Assembly (NCBI GenBank): GCA_030704615.1
Contig: CM060733.1
Coordinates: 15,066,001-15,130,000 of the forward strand
DNA: 64,000 bases
Direction of reading: 5' to 3'
From: Takakia lepidozioides
Taxonomy: Eukaryota > Streptophyta > Takakiopsida > Takakiales > Takakiaceae
In this document: positions 12,758 to 26,016 of the stretch, piece after piece
Layout of the letters: each line of letters begins with the position of its first letter
How positions within the stretch are numbered: the stretch's first letter is position 1
Program-made: the position numbers and the translations under genes
Notes under the pieces: model-generated
Told to the model about the DNA's origin: nothing
The model's input: only the letters and a program-made list of their open reading frames with translations
Database searches by the model: none

Positions 12758-14035
12758 GGTATTGCTAAGTAGCAATAGCGTTCCCCTTTGGTTAAGGCCA
12801 AATTCACACTGATGTATCAAGGCTCTTCACTGCATACTTAAGTTGGTGTAGTGCTTATTGAGTACCAATGTGCTCGAGTCACATTCAGAATCATAGAGCT
12901 TATTATAGGAGCTGCCCTCATTAGATGACACTTGGGGTTGGATGTCAGAGGTTGGTGGGGTCAAATATGGGAGAGATTTATTTATTAGAATGTGCATGAT
13001 GCCGGCCAGAGCTGTCATCGAGTGCCCTCTTGACAGGAGGGCCACTTCCTATTGGTAGGAGGCGGGATTTATTCATCTTACTTTAGTAATTGTCCTGGCA
13101 ATCTCACAAGTAATTTCACCCTGTGGTCAGGATCTTTTAAGCATGGCGTCTGTTCCAGTCTCCATTCTCGGCCCTTTACTGTTTGTCTGTCTGCTCTTTA
13201 ATATCTGTACTCTCAATTTCTTTCAAGTGCAGTTATACTCTCACGGCAAGCTCAATAGGATGAATTAAACACGCAAGGTGCATGCTACTGTGCTTAACAG
13301 TGTGGATAAAAGCAGTTTGACAAAGCCTCATCAAGCAATGGTTGCAGTGGCTGCTGCACAGCTTGGGTTTTTTGAAGTTCATTGGATAAGCTGGAAAACT
13401 TTGAAGTTTATGAAGAGATGCATACTGTGTAGATGCATCACTCCAAGCTCCTCTCCGCCCACTGGGTGCCTGTTCTGACTAACCAGCATAGTGTTGACCT
13501 GGTAGCCAAACCACAAGCCTTTCAGCTGCCTTCCTGACATGCATAGCACAGCTTGTAAGTGGAGGATTGATTGATACTTAGAATGCTGCCAACAGCACTG
13601 ACTGCTGCCAGGTTAGAACTTACCATGAGAATGGATACCTAGCATTTTGCAGAAATTGTTAGGTGAATCACCCTTCCGGAACCAAGTTTCAGATTTAGAA
13701 AATGGCATTGTCTCAGCTATAAGTAGTGCACAGACAGAGTCTTCAGCTACTGACAAAGAAATCTGAGTCTACAGTCTCCGCATTCAACAAAACCTTATTT
13801 TCAAATGAACATGGCAGTGCCCCATACAATGGCCCTATTCCAGGTGCTGCAGCCTTCTGTGTAATATAAATATGAGCCGGGGCTTCACTGCAGCGAAAAT
13901 TAAGTGTCAAAGACATTTATATAACTAGAGTCCACAACCTCCACTCTAATTACTTTTCGTCTTGATTCTTCTTTCTCATCTGTGGTGAAACTTGGTCAGA
14001 AGAGGGCAGTGTCTCCTTTGTAAGCCTTCATGGCT
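12758..14035. other. TGD3 3' flank, no gene seen
   Basis: The start is presumably the TGD3 3' untranslated region. The remainder has no open frame with a recognisable domain and no obvious repeat. Confidence 0.5.
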
Positions 14036-15535
14036 CTTTGGCAAGGTTATTTTTTCCTTGTGAGATTTTATTTTATTTTTATTTATTTTTATTTATTTTT
14101 ATTTATTTTTTCCCGATGGAAGGGCCAAAGATAAGTTATTAATAAACAAGGAAAAAATAACCGCGGACAACAATCTATGAGGAAGAGAAAGGGGGCACCG
14201 CCCCATACCAAAAACCTAAGACATCTGCAGAAAACTATGGATGAGTAGGTCCGCAAGGGGGCTAGGGGGGCGTAGAAGGTGTGTTCTAGTGTTTAGAGGA
14301 GTCAAAAGAAAGGTGGGCCTTCAACTTGCCCTTCCTAAGAGCATCCCCACCCTACACTGAACGCAACACGCCAATGGAATATCATGGTGTGGTGGGCGGG
14401 AAAACGTCCACACCCTTGCACTGAACCCTTATCCCATGAAAAACGGGCACTGAATATCGTTATGTGCACTGAACCCGAGCACCGTGTTCAAGGATCCGAA
14501 TACGCCCCTGAATCCAAGTCAACGTGACCATGCCCAGGTCTAGCACGTGCATGTCAGCAGCTTGGCAACAAGCACGGGCCTCCTGCCAATGGGAGCCGAG
14601 CTGCGCAGGGATAGTGTGGGCAATGTAAGGGCAAGGGTGTGCGCGAGGAGGGGATGCCTCGCCACAGAACCCAACAGGCCTTGAATCGATCACGTAATTT
14701 TGGCAATACAGGGAGCCCTTCGGGCTCAAGGGTGGGGATGCTCTAAGGGTACGCTTGTAACGCCAGTTGGCGTCAAATTCTTTTTGTTTTGCCGATTGAC
14801 GGGCACTAAGAAAGTTGGCAATATGCCGGGAAGCAGTTGTCCCAGATAGAGAGACTCTTGTACATAAGCGCCCGCCTTTTCCCCACGCAGTTATCAAAGC
14901 CAGTGAATAGCTGCATTCTCCTTCTTTCTGCACAGCTGCACACAAGACACGCCATGCTTTTTTTGCTTTAGACATAATGTCTGAGTGAACTCTATGTTGC
15001 ACTAATCTGGCACATGGTCGCCACCCCACATAGACAAAAGAGCATCTACTTTTCCAGATATTACAAAGGGTGTGAGCTCTAAGAGCAGCCCATACAGGGC
15101 ATGAGCTCCAAATAACACCCCTGTCCATGTCAAGGAGCAACACAGAGCTTTGAAAAGAGAAATACGAACACCAGGTGGCATAGAACTTGCTTACCGAAAA
15201 CCAAATGAAGGAATCCAAAGAACAGTCAAGCAGGCAATGCTTAATCGTATCAGAACATCCAGAATTACACAAGGAGCAGGATTGGGTGGAGTCAGAAATG
15301 AAAGAGAACACATGAAGAATACGGTTGACTAGCTTCCAAAGAATCCCACTGATTTTAGCCGCTCTATCCTTCCTCCACACGTCCTTCCAGATAGGCTACC
15401 AATTGACAAGAAAGGAAGGCAAGTGTCTCCACTTGGAATTCCACTTAGTAGAGAAAAGCACCGGAGGTCTTAAGAGGGAGTAGCCGAGTTTCACCAAGTA
15501 AGCAAAGAAGGGGTGATGATCATGCTCACAATTTA
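14036..15535 (-). pseudogene. LINE (L1-type) 3' end, truncated and broken
   Basis: The minus strand encodes the C-terminal region of a LINE reverse transcriptase. It shows W-rich text (SKWRHLPSFLVNW, then a stop, then IWKDVWRKDRA) followed by the RT zinc-binding motif CSLCNSGCSDTIKHCLLDC (C-x2-C...H-x4-C). The open part runs from 15380 to 14460. The T/A-rich block at 14045-14110 (repeated TTTTTATTTA on the plus strand) is the A-rich tail read from the other side, which fixes the orientation. The polymerase core is missing, so the copy is 5' truncated. Confidence 0.8.
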
Positions 15536-15664
15536 TTGGGCCATCTGGTGGGTCACGACTTAACGGATCATTAATGTTGCGATGTTGTTAAAAGTATGAC
15601 GCCTCCCGAAGGGAGCGTAACTTATGGTGTCACTTGACCCCGAAGGGCTACTGCCTTCCAGCAT

Positions 15665-16625
15665 GCGATGATGTTATTCAAAAGCTCAAAAAGAAGCTTA
15701 ACTACTGGCATTTTCGCTCTCTATTGTTGGGAGAGCCCTAGTGGTCAACCAGGTGTTGCTGGCTTCTGTTTGGTTTACTGCCTCTGTGTGGTCTCCGGGT
15801 TCTTCCATTGTTAAACAAATCAAATCCTTGTAAGGAATTTCCTTTGGGGGCCACTTTTGCCTCTCCTTCCCATAGGGCCCTTGTCAGATCACCCAAAAGA
15901 AGAAGTTTGGAGGCTTGGGCATTTATTGACCTTTTTGCGCCTGGATTGTTTCTCTTAATCTCGCCAAATGGGTCCCCGTGATGTTAACCAACTTGTCCTC
16001 CCCTTGGAGTCTGCTGATCCGCAACCACGTCCTTTGTCAGTCCGTTGTCAGGCAACTGGCCTCAATCCCTTCGATGGATTGTCCATGGATCGAGATCTTC
16101 CAGAGCTAAGCCTTTGGGATCTATAGCATGGCAGACAATATGGGCAGCATAGATCCGCGTTCGCCACTTGCTCACTCAATCTTCCCCTTCCACGGTTGAG
16201 AAGACCCTGCGCCAACCTCTTTTCGGTAATTATAACTCTGGTTCCGAGGTTTTTTTGTCTTTCTCCAAGAGGTGGGCTTCTTGGGAGAGTGTTGGGATCT
16301 CTCATTTCTGCCATGCATATTTGGGATTCAGATGCTTTCCTTCCGAAGGCTGTGGCCACTCACTCTCTTCCAACCAGAAAAGCTGCTGCTTGGAAACTAT
16401 TGGTAGACGAGATCCCCTCCCGTCAAACTTCCATATGTTTCTACCTAACTGGTCTTCGGCCTCTCCCAGTCTGGCTAGGGAAAGGTGGATCTGACTCCTG
16501 TCTTAAGGCTTTTTACACTGTCTCTCGTGATTCCCGCGCTATGGTTGGTTGGGAGTTTAAGGTGGCTCGGGATGGGATGCTATTTCACCCACAGTACAGT
16601 ACTCATTTGCTGAGGAACGCCTAAC
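15665..16625 (+). pseudogene. Second LINE reverse transcriptase remnant, opposite strand
   Basis: The plus strand reads KLKKKLNYWHFRSLLLGRA and VVNQVLLASVWFTASVW, the familiar thumb region after the RT active site in L1-type elements, then RNFLWG after a stop. Frames are broken several times (stops near 15818 and 15872). A last open frame runs to 16624. It may continue to about 16850 in another frame. It abuts the first LINE fragment tail-outward, with opposite polarity. Confidence 0.65.
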
Positions 16626-16671
16626 TCCCAGATGTCCACTGTAGACAGCACCGAACTGATGTGTTTTTAAG

Positions 16672-16800
16672 GGCCACTTTCCATGTGAACCCTTTCCCAT
16701 TTGTTGACATCATCCAAGATGGGGTTGACCAAGAGTTCCATCTATTGACTATTTGGATGGTCCTTCCATGTGCAACCCTGATAAATCCAAACCCGTTGTG
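16672..16800 (+). repeat. Left copy of ~110-bp imperfect direct repeat
   Basis: The stretch beginning GGCCACTTTCCATGTGAACC and ending near TTCCATGTGCAACC recurs at about 17590-17705 with scattered substitutions and small indels. The two copies lie on either side of an LTR-like segment. Confidence 0.75.
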
Positions 16801-16851
16801 CTGTGTTTACAAGGGCTCTTGTTACGTAGCTTTAAACTAGCTACGTGACTG

Positions 16852-17566
16852 TGTCGCGGCCCTCGCCTTGAGGTCAGGGGGTTGGGACACAAAAGGGGGC
16901 TGCCCCTGTGATGGGGGCAATGACAACAATAAATACGGGGGTTGAAGCACCGTTGAGTGCCCAAGGCACTCAAGGAGGCAGAGGCGCTCACTAGGTGGAA
17001 CCCCGTACACCGGGTTGCGGTGGTGGTAGTTCCACGAGGGGTGGTGGTAGCTTAGTGGGACTTAGTGGGGGTGGCATAGGACTCACCATGGGGCAGAGAC
17101 CTTGTGGTGGGAGTCGTGGGGAGTCTTGGGACTCATCACGGTCCAATGGGGCCGTGATGGGTGGGCCAAGACTCACTGAGACTCATCACCGGGAATCGAG
17201 GGTTTTCGTGGTGGTTCGCCATAAAAGGATGGTGTTGTTTGTGAAACCCCCGCAGACAGTCACAAAAGTATATATAGGGAGTAGTAACCCCGAGAACAGT
17301 GCAAGCCCGTTGGTGACCAAAAACTAGTGAGTAAGCGTGCGAGCCGGAAAGCGACTAAGGTGTGGGGAGCTGCCAATAACGAAAGGGAATTTCCACTAGG
17401 CCCAAATTGAGAGATGGTCTTGTGGAGGAGCAAAGGGGGACCGTTATGTCCCGGTGAGCAGCCGAAGCTCCGAGTTGGCCCGGCGGCCAGTTTGGAAGTT
17501 AGACGCACGCATCAAGGCGAGTAACTATGACTTGAAGGGGAGCTTACCGAAGTGAGGTGCGCGACA
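16852..17566 (+). mobile_element. Possible solo LTR or small LTR element
   Basis: The segment starts TGTCGCG and ends CGCGACA, matching the TG...CA rule with a 7-bp terminal inversion. It is GC-richer than its surroundings. A TATATATAG box lies near 17268 and an ATAAATA near 16930. No clean target duplication, primer site or protease, integrase or RT frame is visible, so this could also be unrelated GC-rich DNA. Confidence 0.35.
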
Positions 17567-17589
17567 CTTACTGTGCAGAATGGAAGCAA

Positions 17590-17735
17590 GTAAGGGCCCT
17601 TTCCATGTGAACCATTTCCTGTTTGCTAGCATCTATCTAAGATGGGGCACCAAGGGTTCCATCCAACGACTATTTGGATGGTCGTTCCATGTGCAACCCC
17701 ATATCCAGGCATGACTATGCAATGGGTTCTTGTGG
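17590..17735 (+). repeat. Right copy of ~110-bp imperfect direct repeat
   Basis: This matches 16672-16800, with shared words such as CTATTTGGATGGTC and TTCCATGTGCAACC. It has diverged more at its downstream end. Confidence 0.75.
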
Positions 17736-19137
17736 CGGATGATGTGAATCGGGAATTTGTCGGATTTAATCCGAATGCTATATCCGTGGCATAAGAGATC
17801 ACGCTTAGCACCGATACTTGCGATTAAGTTCCGAATAGATCAAGACAGGTTTGTAATGAGAATGTTTCATCCATATCTATAAATAAACGAGATCCTTGGA
17901 TGAATAGCATGCATGCGTGAGTACGTCTACTAACCATCGCATGCCGATATTCTCTCCCCAAATAAGACAATGATTTGTACTTCCTGTATCGTATTTGCTC
18001 TCATTGAAGTTTCTGATCCTCATACTAGTGGAAGACCTCTTTGAGGACAGTTGAGTCTCCCATGGATCTCATAGTAAAGAAGGCAGGAAAACGAAGAAGT
18101 GAAAAAAAAAATAACGGCCTCTACAGTGGTTATTTTTTCCACTATTGTGACTATTTATTTTAATTAGTTTGATTAATAGGGCCTTCGTCCCCTTTCCTTA
18201 AAAAAAATGAAAAGGAAAAAAAAAAAACAGAGCAGGAGAGAATGAAGGTAGTTTTTGGGGCAATTTCTGCATTAAGTGATTGGAAAGAACATGAAGGCTC
18301 CATAGCCTCAACTCAACCAGCAGGAGGACTTGCATCACAAGTCACAACAGTTTGTTGGTACTAATCTCTTAAATGAGAGAACTTTATGTTTTTTTTTTTT
18401 TTTTTTTTCCTATAATAAAAGTGTGTCATATCATAACAGCACTGCCGCGCCTGAACAAAAAAAAAAAATGCATGGAATTCATGCAAGCCCTGCCGTAATT
18501 ATGAATAGGTAGTAAAAATCTGGAAGATCACATAATTAGTCTAAACATCAAGGTAACAGGATTTGAGCCCTGAATCACCGAGGTGGCATGCACGGTAATA
18601 TCCAATGGACTTTCATTTATGGCATGCACAAGAAGTTGAACGATGTCGTTCATTAAAAGACAGAAAATTCTCTTGACAACTGTCTTGATCGAATTGGAAG
18701 TCTAACCGGAAGTATGGGTGCTAAAGCAGCTGAAACCCATTGCGTAGTCCTGCCTTAGGAAGGCAGGGCCAATAAACAAACAAAAAAAAAAAAAAAACAG
18801 TGGCAGCCTGAACGTAGTAGGGTTGCAATTTACCGAAAGTTTAGGCCTGCAGAAATTGAAGATTGAGGTTTGAACTATGAACCTGCATGCAGAGGGAAAT
18901 GTAAAGAGAGAGTAATGGTGGTGGTGGTTGTCGCGGGGTGATGGTGCAGTGCGGTCTTACGTGTCGCGCAAGACAAGACAAGGACGAGCCTAAAAGTGCA
19001 GAGCAGAAGGGGATTCTTCGCAACCAAGTTATGGGCTTGCCACAAACCGTTGCTGCCTTCTTGCATCTTCGCGTTCGTTGAGCCCTAGACCTAGGTCTGC
19101 ATACACAGATCCTTTCGTTGCGGAGAGGGCGCTGGCC
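17736..19137. other. SGT upstream region with A/T tracts, no gene seen
   Basis: Homopolymer runs stand out: A-rich near 18201-18228, T-rich at about 18389-18408, A at 18460-18470 and 18781-18797. The last few hundred bases must include the SGT promoter and leader. No exon was recognised. Confidence 0.5.
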
Positions 19138-22100
19138 ATGGCAGCAGTCGGCGCGGATTCGGCGCTCAGTCGGCGCATTGTGAGATCTTTTGTTCAGTTC
19201 TTGAGCTCAGGTATGCACTCAATCGATGTTCCTTTTCTTTCTTGCTCCCAGCCGTGCCTTTTGGCAAGATCGTTCGTTTATTCCTACGCTTGCTTTGTAT
19301 TGGCGTCCGCATGCTGATCGCTCAGTAACGGCGCTGCTTTTAACAGTCTGTTTTGGAGCTTGGGTAGAATTCGAAGTAGTTGGAGTCTTGAACCTTCTTG
19401 AACGCGCTCAATCGGGAATGATACTTTACATTTTGAAGTTTGTCGACATTAGAAGATCTAAGCCGCAATTCTCATTTCCCCATCTTGAGCGTCTGTCTAC
19501 ATGTTAAGAATGCAAAAATTTGTGCCGACTCGAGGTCTTGGTGGACTTCTGACTGCTAAGATAATCTGTTCAAAGCACGCAGAATGATTCTTGATTGATT
19601 GTAGTTTTGGACCTTAGGGTGTGGTTATGGAAAAAAAATTCCTTATCGATTGCGGCAGGGGTCTGATCTGATGGAACACTAAAGAACCATAAATGTTTTT
19701 CAAGCAAAGCCACAGTGATTAAATCAAATGGCAGTGTACAGCTATCCAATTTTCTAAGTTTAGCAAAACTAAGAAAACAGCTGCTAGTGGCTTGATAAGC
19801 AACTAGATGGATGTGGACCTAAATGGAGCTGATTTTGACGGCTCCTCCTTCTGGCTGGTCAAAGGGTTCACATAATGTGGGAGCCTGAGCCTTCTGGAAT
19901 TATGTACAGAGGATGTGAACCTATTACACCCTTCAGAAATGCACCTAGTTTTCACTCTTGCACACCTTTTTGTGTTCTATGCAATTTCATGCACTCTGCT
20001 TGCTTTGGAATCTGTTTCTTCCAAAAATAGTTGGCTGTTTTCTGAACGAAGTTACGCCAGGGGAAATAATTGGGAAGCTTGTTGGGTGTTGCTGAAGATC
20101 AGATGCTTCAGTGCTTACCCAGTGCTGTTCATATGATGCCCTACCTGCCTGTCTTTGTAATCTGACTTTGAGAGGCCACCCTTTGTCTTCTCGTGTGTTT
20201 GTTCTGTTTCTGTTTGCCTAAATCCCCTGCCTGTGCTTGATGAATATAAAAGTTGGTGGCAGTGTTTGGTTTGCTTGTCCATGCTGCATCCCCTCTGTCG
20301 ATATTCAGTTGCAGAGAAGATACATGACTGAGTTGACTCACTGATAGTTATGCTTTAATATGTGATGCAGTGGAAGTACCACCAGGTGTTGACACGGAAG
20401 GTCTTGAAGTAGCTGCCCAGTGTCTGTCTGAGGTTTTCAAACTCCATCAACCTCAAGATGGAGATGACAGCAGCTCGCTCCCTTCATTGCTTGACTTGTT
20501 TACAATAAACCAATCAGACCTGTTGAGTTTGCCAGACAGATCAATACGAGCAAGGACAGATGCTGCAACAGAGCCCATGTCAGTGTCTCCTTCAGGGTCG
20601 CCTTTCATGCCATCCACATCTGACGCAAATCAGAGTGCAAGTAAACATGTGGTAAATGGGTAGACTTTATGGACCTGAAGCTATAATTGCAGGGTCAAGG
20701 CACAACTTTGGTTTCCAACTAGTACACAGTTGGAGGCTTGATTGATTTTATTGACTGTCTAGCATGAGGTGAAAGGCATCTCCAGACCATAAAATTTTGG
20801 AACCTATTTGTTAAATTCAACCAAAGCACATTCCTCTCATTGGATGCCACTGCTGTTTGGACACTTACATCATAGATGTAGGACACATGAGAACTAAAAC
20901 TTTGAGAGCATGTTTTCTCAGAGAAGGGCAAGGTGGTGCTGTTGGTTCTACCAATATTTGTCCAACTGAAATGGTGTTACTGTTCTTTTTTTTTATTGGT
21001 GGGGCAGAGTGTGCGGACAGAAGGAGAGTACACCACTGCAGGTATACCCTTAAATGCAACATCCTGGTTTTCCTGACCCGATACTTGTAATCAAGATCAC
21101 AAAGTTAGGTTCTAACTTGTACTTGTGCAGCATTGGTTACCTATTTATATTGTATAGAGTTGTTACTCTGTATCTGCATAGATGGTCTTATTTTGGGACT
21201 CCTGTGGCAAGGGTATCCATTTTGTTTTTCATTATGTATCCAGAGCTTTTTGGAGAGGGAGTTTGAGTTTGAGTAAGACTTGGTAGCAACACTGAGCTCA
21301 GGGGACTTTCAGTGGATTGGTTTATCTGCTGAGACCAAGGATTGTTTATTTGGAACACAATGATGATGGGGCAGGGACGCCAAGCTATTCTGCTGATGAA
21401 CTGTTTGAACAATTCAAGGAAGGCCTAGACTTGTCAGGGTACTTCGATGGGCTTACCAAGGATTCCCCGGAGTATTCAAATCGAGTGAAACAGGCTAAAA
21501 TTGCATTCGAAGACTCTTTGAAGGCATGTATTAAGACTCGTCAACTGTTACACCTTAAGGTTTTACTCAATATTAAACATTTTTCACCACCATACTATCA
21601 ATATCAGTGCAGGAGCAACATGAGGGGTTTTGGCTGCTTTATTTTATGGGAGCTCCAGTTGGTAGTCTCATTGCTTGATGGAGTTGATTTTTGAGCATGA
21701 AGGAAATTGGCCACTACAAGTGTTGCTCAGTGGTCATTATTTAACCTGGTGCTAACCACTGAGCTCTTTGGTCTGAACAGAGGTGGGAAGGCAACACATT
21801 CGGGTCTTCTGATTTGGAGGATGCACAGGTTCTCGCCGAAGCTTTTAAAGTGCAAGGTCTCTTATCTCTCGTTCTTTCCTGTTGTCCTAGTTGATGTGTA
21901 CATGTCTCTCTGTCATTTCTCTCTACCTTCAAGTGCTAGCAGCTTACCTGCGTGAAGCACTCTGTCATGTCGAGTGATTTGTTTGTTTGATTTCCATTGT
22001 TGTTCTACATGTCGCACTGGCCCTTGGCTTCCAATGGATGTATTAAGTTCTTTTCTCTCTCTCCTTTATCTTGATGGTGGGTAAGGTTTTGGTAACACCA

Positions 22101-24735
22101 CTGAAGTATTCCTAATCCTGTTATTCTGTTAGGAATTTTTTGCCTAGAATGGAATGGGATAATGGGAAATGGGTTATGGTTCTCCCTAGGTCCTAACCTA
22201 AAGCAGCTGTCCTACATGGTCAGAAGAGAGGCCACCCTAAAGCCCTGGCTTCCCATATTAATACATCCTTCATGTTGTTTTTCTTTGGCTGAAGGCAACA
22301 CATCCATGAAAGAGCAGCGATTTATTGAAGCCATTCAACTGTATACTCTCGCCATTTCCCTGTGCAGTAACAATGCCATTTTCTATGCAAACAGGTAATG
22401 TTGGGCTAAAACTTTGTTTATTATTTCAAGGTATGCACTATGATGAGTGTCATTGACTCTGCTAAGGCCAGCTTAGCTCCATGATGATACATTGTCGCCA
22501 ATCTCTTGATAATGAATGCTGACAAGGGTAATCTACCCATGCGGTGTGGAACTGTGGCGCCCTTCACTGAAAGGAGGAAATAGCCTGGGGGTTTGCCTTA
22601 AATCTTTTCTCTTGTAGCCTGGTATGCTTTTGGGTGTACTGCCTTCCTGTGGTTTATTTTGTGATTTACTATAGAATGTGTCTTTCTAAGGACTCTACTA
22701 GTGCTTTGCCTCCTGAGTTGTTTTCGTTATGTGCCTCTCCAGGGCGGCAGCACACTCAGAAATTGGCAAGTTTGAGGAGGCAATAGCCGACTGCGAAAAA
22801 GCCATAGAGATCGATCCTGATTACAGCAAAGCATACAGCCGTCTGGGTTGGGTGTACCACGCGCAAGGTCGTTTCAAAGAGGCCATTGACAAGGGGTTTC
22901 AAAAAGGTCAGTTTCGGATGTAGCCGGCATCTTTGGGAAGGCAAGTTTGTATCAGGAAATTGACTTTGAGATTCGGTCATGGATGGCTTCACGGGGTTTT
23001 AGAGACCACTTCTTTTTTAGTGTCCAGTCAGATTTTCCTGCTTCTTCAGTGTGTCACTAATTGCACATCATTTGAACAGTTGACAATTCTACTGCATTTC
23101 AGTTCATTCTCTTGCCTTTTTCGTGCACGATTGCTATGAGAGGGTTCTCTTTGTGGTCTTTTGGAGACTTGATGTTCCTGTTGATATTCAGCAAGAAGGT
23201 CGAACGTCAAATCAAGATATGTACTCCATTGGAAAATCTTACTTCAAGGAAATAGAGAGCTTCCTAAAACTTCCCTTGGCACAAGTGAAAATAGATAATG
23301 CAGGCCACTTCGGGGATGCTTTTGTGGATAGTGTCAAGACTTCTGCATCTTTTGTAACAATAGTCATCAATGGTCATTTGATGTGCGCACTACTATGGTG
23401 TCTTTCAGCACTGGAGCTGGATCCCAATAACATCACAGCCAAGGAGAATGTGCTGGTACGTCCACTCCCCTCTTTACTGTCAGTTAGTTGTTGGCCCTTG
23501 ACCCAAGGTAGAGGCAGCATGTTCAATTATGAAGATAGTATGATCTTCAAATGAAAAATTGTTTTGTCATTACTGGGTGAACTCAAGTGTCAAGCTTTTG
23601 TGGGCAAAGCCCTGGCTTGCTTGTCGTAAGGCACCCACATTAGGGCTTAAGAGGTAGCACACATCAGCATCTGTAAGTACGCTGGAAGAGCAAGACGATA
23701 AAACTTTGCTACCACAGAGGTAGAAGCTTGCGCCTGAGAACCATGGCTTGAGATAATGTGTTCTTTCTCTATCCCAGGCAGCACAACAGAAACTGATGGA
23801 GCAGCAACAACAGCAGCGACAGGATCCCAACCGACCTGGTCAGGTGTGTGAGCTCATATTATATCTCATAACCATTTTGGTCCCTGGGTTTTTCGGGCCC
23901 TATCATGGAAGGTTTACATGACTTACACGCTCTGCTGCTGCTTCTTCCTTTTTCTTTCTCCGGGACAAGGATGGTAGCTTCATAAACATTGATGAGTTGT
24001 TACTTGATTAATTTCAAACTAGTTCGTGGTTATCAACAATTGACTGCATTGTACCGAGGAACATCACCCATGGAGGGGCCAAGTCAGGTGGGGTTAGTTG
24101 AAGCAATCTGGCTGTGATAGCTAAAACTGGCCTTGGTGCTGCTCAAGTGTTAGGTCTAAAACTCTTATATCCAGGGCAGAAGAAGAAAGGAACAGAAGAA
24201 TATTGGCATAGATAGAAGTGCACCTGATGCTTGTGATTGGTTGTAAATCTATCACTTGAGTTGTCATTCGGCTCGAATGTCTTGACTTAACGGATTGAAA
24301 ACTAATTCTGAACCAGCGATCTCAACTAATCAGCAGGGTGCAATACCTGCATTTGGAGGGCAATTGCCCGGACATATGCAGCTGCCGCCGGAGATGGCCA
24401 ACCTAATTCCAGGCATCATGAACTTGGCAGCCCAGCTAGGCCAAAGGCAACAAGCAGAGAATTTTCCGCAGGGTGCAGCTACTGGTGTAAACCAGGATAA
24501 TGGTGTCGACCATGAAAATTTGGATGAAAACATTCAGGTGGATGGAACGATCAACATCACTATCAATGGAGAGGAAGTACCTCCGCAGTTTGCTGGGCTG
24601 ATGCAATCTGTCTTCTCTATGTTCGGGGCGCCACAGCCACAGCCTCAGGCCCAACCACCTTACTCAAATAGGCCAGCGCCTGGCCCTGGCCATAATCCAG
24701 AACAAGGTCCACCTGCAGGACTGGGTGACAACTAA
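19138..24735 (+). CDS. SGT: SGT: small glutamine-rich TPR co-chaperone, 9 exons
   Basis: This is a cytosolic co-chaperone that binds Hsp70/Hsp90 C-termini through a TPR domain and helps handle hydrophobic clients. Exons: 19138-19210, 20371-20640, 21375-21559, 21781-21856, 22295-22394, 22743-22906, 23409-23455, 23778-23843, 24337-24735 (about 459 aa). Phases agree throughout. The N-terminus DSALSRRIVRSFVQFL is the SGTA-type dimerisation helix. TPR helices follow (GNTSMKEQRFIEAIQLYTLA, then RAAAHSEIGKFEEAIADC, then SKAYSRLGWVYHAQG). The C-terminal part has a Gln tract (EQQQQQRQ) and a Pro/Gln-rich tail. Exon 3 could end at 21523 through a GC donor instead of 21559. Exon 9 has tandem acceptors (CAGCAG at 24331-24336), so one extra Gln is possible. 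Frame stays open upstream but ATG 19138 fits the family start. Confidence 0.92.
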
Positions 24736-25424
24736 TCGTTGGATGTATCAAGGTATCACTAGGTATAAGTTTTGAGTTTTGTTTGGACGTGGAAAAAAGT
24801 CCCTGTCTAGTTATGTGGGCCATATGCAGTCTGTTCTGATCATGTGGAAGTGAAATCTGATGCTCCTGACCTTATTCATGTTGTATTCTCCCGTACTGGA
24901 TCTGAGGTCACCTGGCAGCAAGAGCCAAGGCTGGATGAGGGAGTTCGGAAAACCTAAGCTATTTTTATAAAGTAGCTCTTGGACCAACCATAGGTTGTGG
25001 CCTTCAAGCCTTACCAAGGAAGGTTTACGTGGAGAGACCTGTGCAAGTATATTATGGGCCACCAACCATTGTTAAATTTTAGCGAGAATCTCAAAATGTG
25101 GTCGCAAATCATGCTCAGTACTGATTGTAATGACAGTAATCACAATGAGCACAGGCTTGTGGCTTTGCCTGAAGGTACTACCTGTGGATAGACATGAACC
25201 CAAGCATTTGGCTTATTGCAAGTGGAGATTGGAGACATATGGCTCTCTTCCATTTGGGATGGGGTTGGGTTGCAAGAGGACTACTGTAAAAGAAACTTTC
25301 AGGGCTTTCATCCTTCTGCCATTACCTTATACTCTCTTGTGGCAAGTTGTGTGCACTCTATGGTAGCATGGTCCTTGGCATATTTCACAGTAGTACAGCA
25401 TTATGAGAAGGGCTCATCCCAACC

Positions 25425-25475
25425 CCAAAAGGGTGCAGTACCTCCGAGGAGAAGGGCTCTTGTTTATGCTTTTTT
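25425..25475 (+). repeat. Partial copy of short dispersed element
   Basis: AAAAGGGTGCAGTACCTCC and GAGAAGGGCTCTTGTTTATGC match the core of the 96-bp element at 46790-46885. No target duplication was identified here. Confidence 0.5.
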
Positions 25476-26016
25476 TTGGAGGAATCTTCTGATTCTCTCA
25501 GGAGCTCAGTGTATCTTCCGTCTTTTTAATTCTGATACAAAATGTTAAAGTCGTCTTAGGGATTTTATTATCGATCATAGATGATGCAAAGGACTTGTTA
25601 TCCTCGCAGTCAGTCAAACTTATCATCATGAAAACGTTGTTGGTATCTGTGAGAGATTACTAATACTTTTGAGCTTTTCTATCATCCAGGAATGACTTCA
25701 CCCACCAACTTGACAGAAGTGACTGGCTGCTGGCCTAAAGAAGCACCCTTCTGGTCCTGGCTTGGTGTGGACTAACCCACCCACCTTCATTGATATTGGG
25801 CCCTATTGGAAGTGACTTGTTTGATATTGGCCCCTACACTCTGACTGCCAGATTCTTGTTTGACATTTCTTGTGGTGGATGTGGGTGCCCCACCATTAGA
25901 ATTGGTCTCCAGCTACCCAATTCCTTTGGGCAAATAATTTTGGGGAGTACCAGGAACTTACACACCCTGCCTTGTATTGGAACTTACCTCTACTCCCAAC
26001 AATGGGCAATGGGCAA

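Noticed and set aside
14460-14750. C-terminal part of the 306-aa minus-strand ORF as LINE protein
   Set aside because: Beyond the zinc-binding region the frame runs into probable 3' untranslated sequence before the A-rich tail and shows no family features.
19078-19137. Upstream extension of SGT (start at 19078)
   Set aside because: It relies on a TTG codon. The ATG at 19138 matches the conserved SGT N-terminus.
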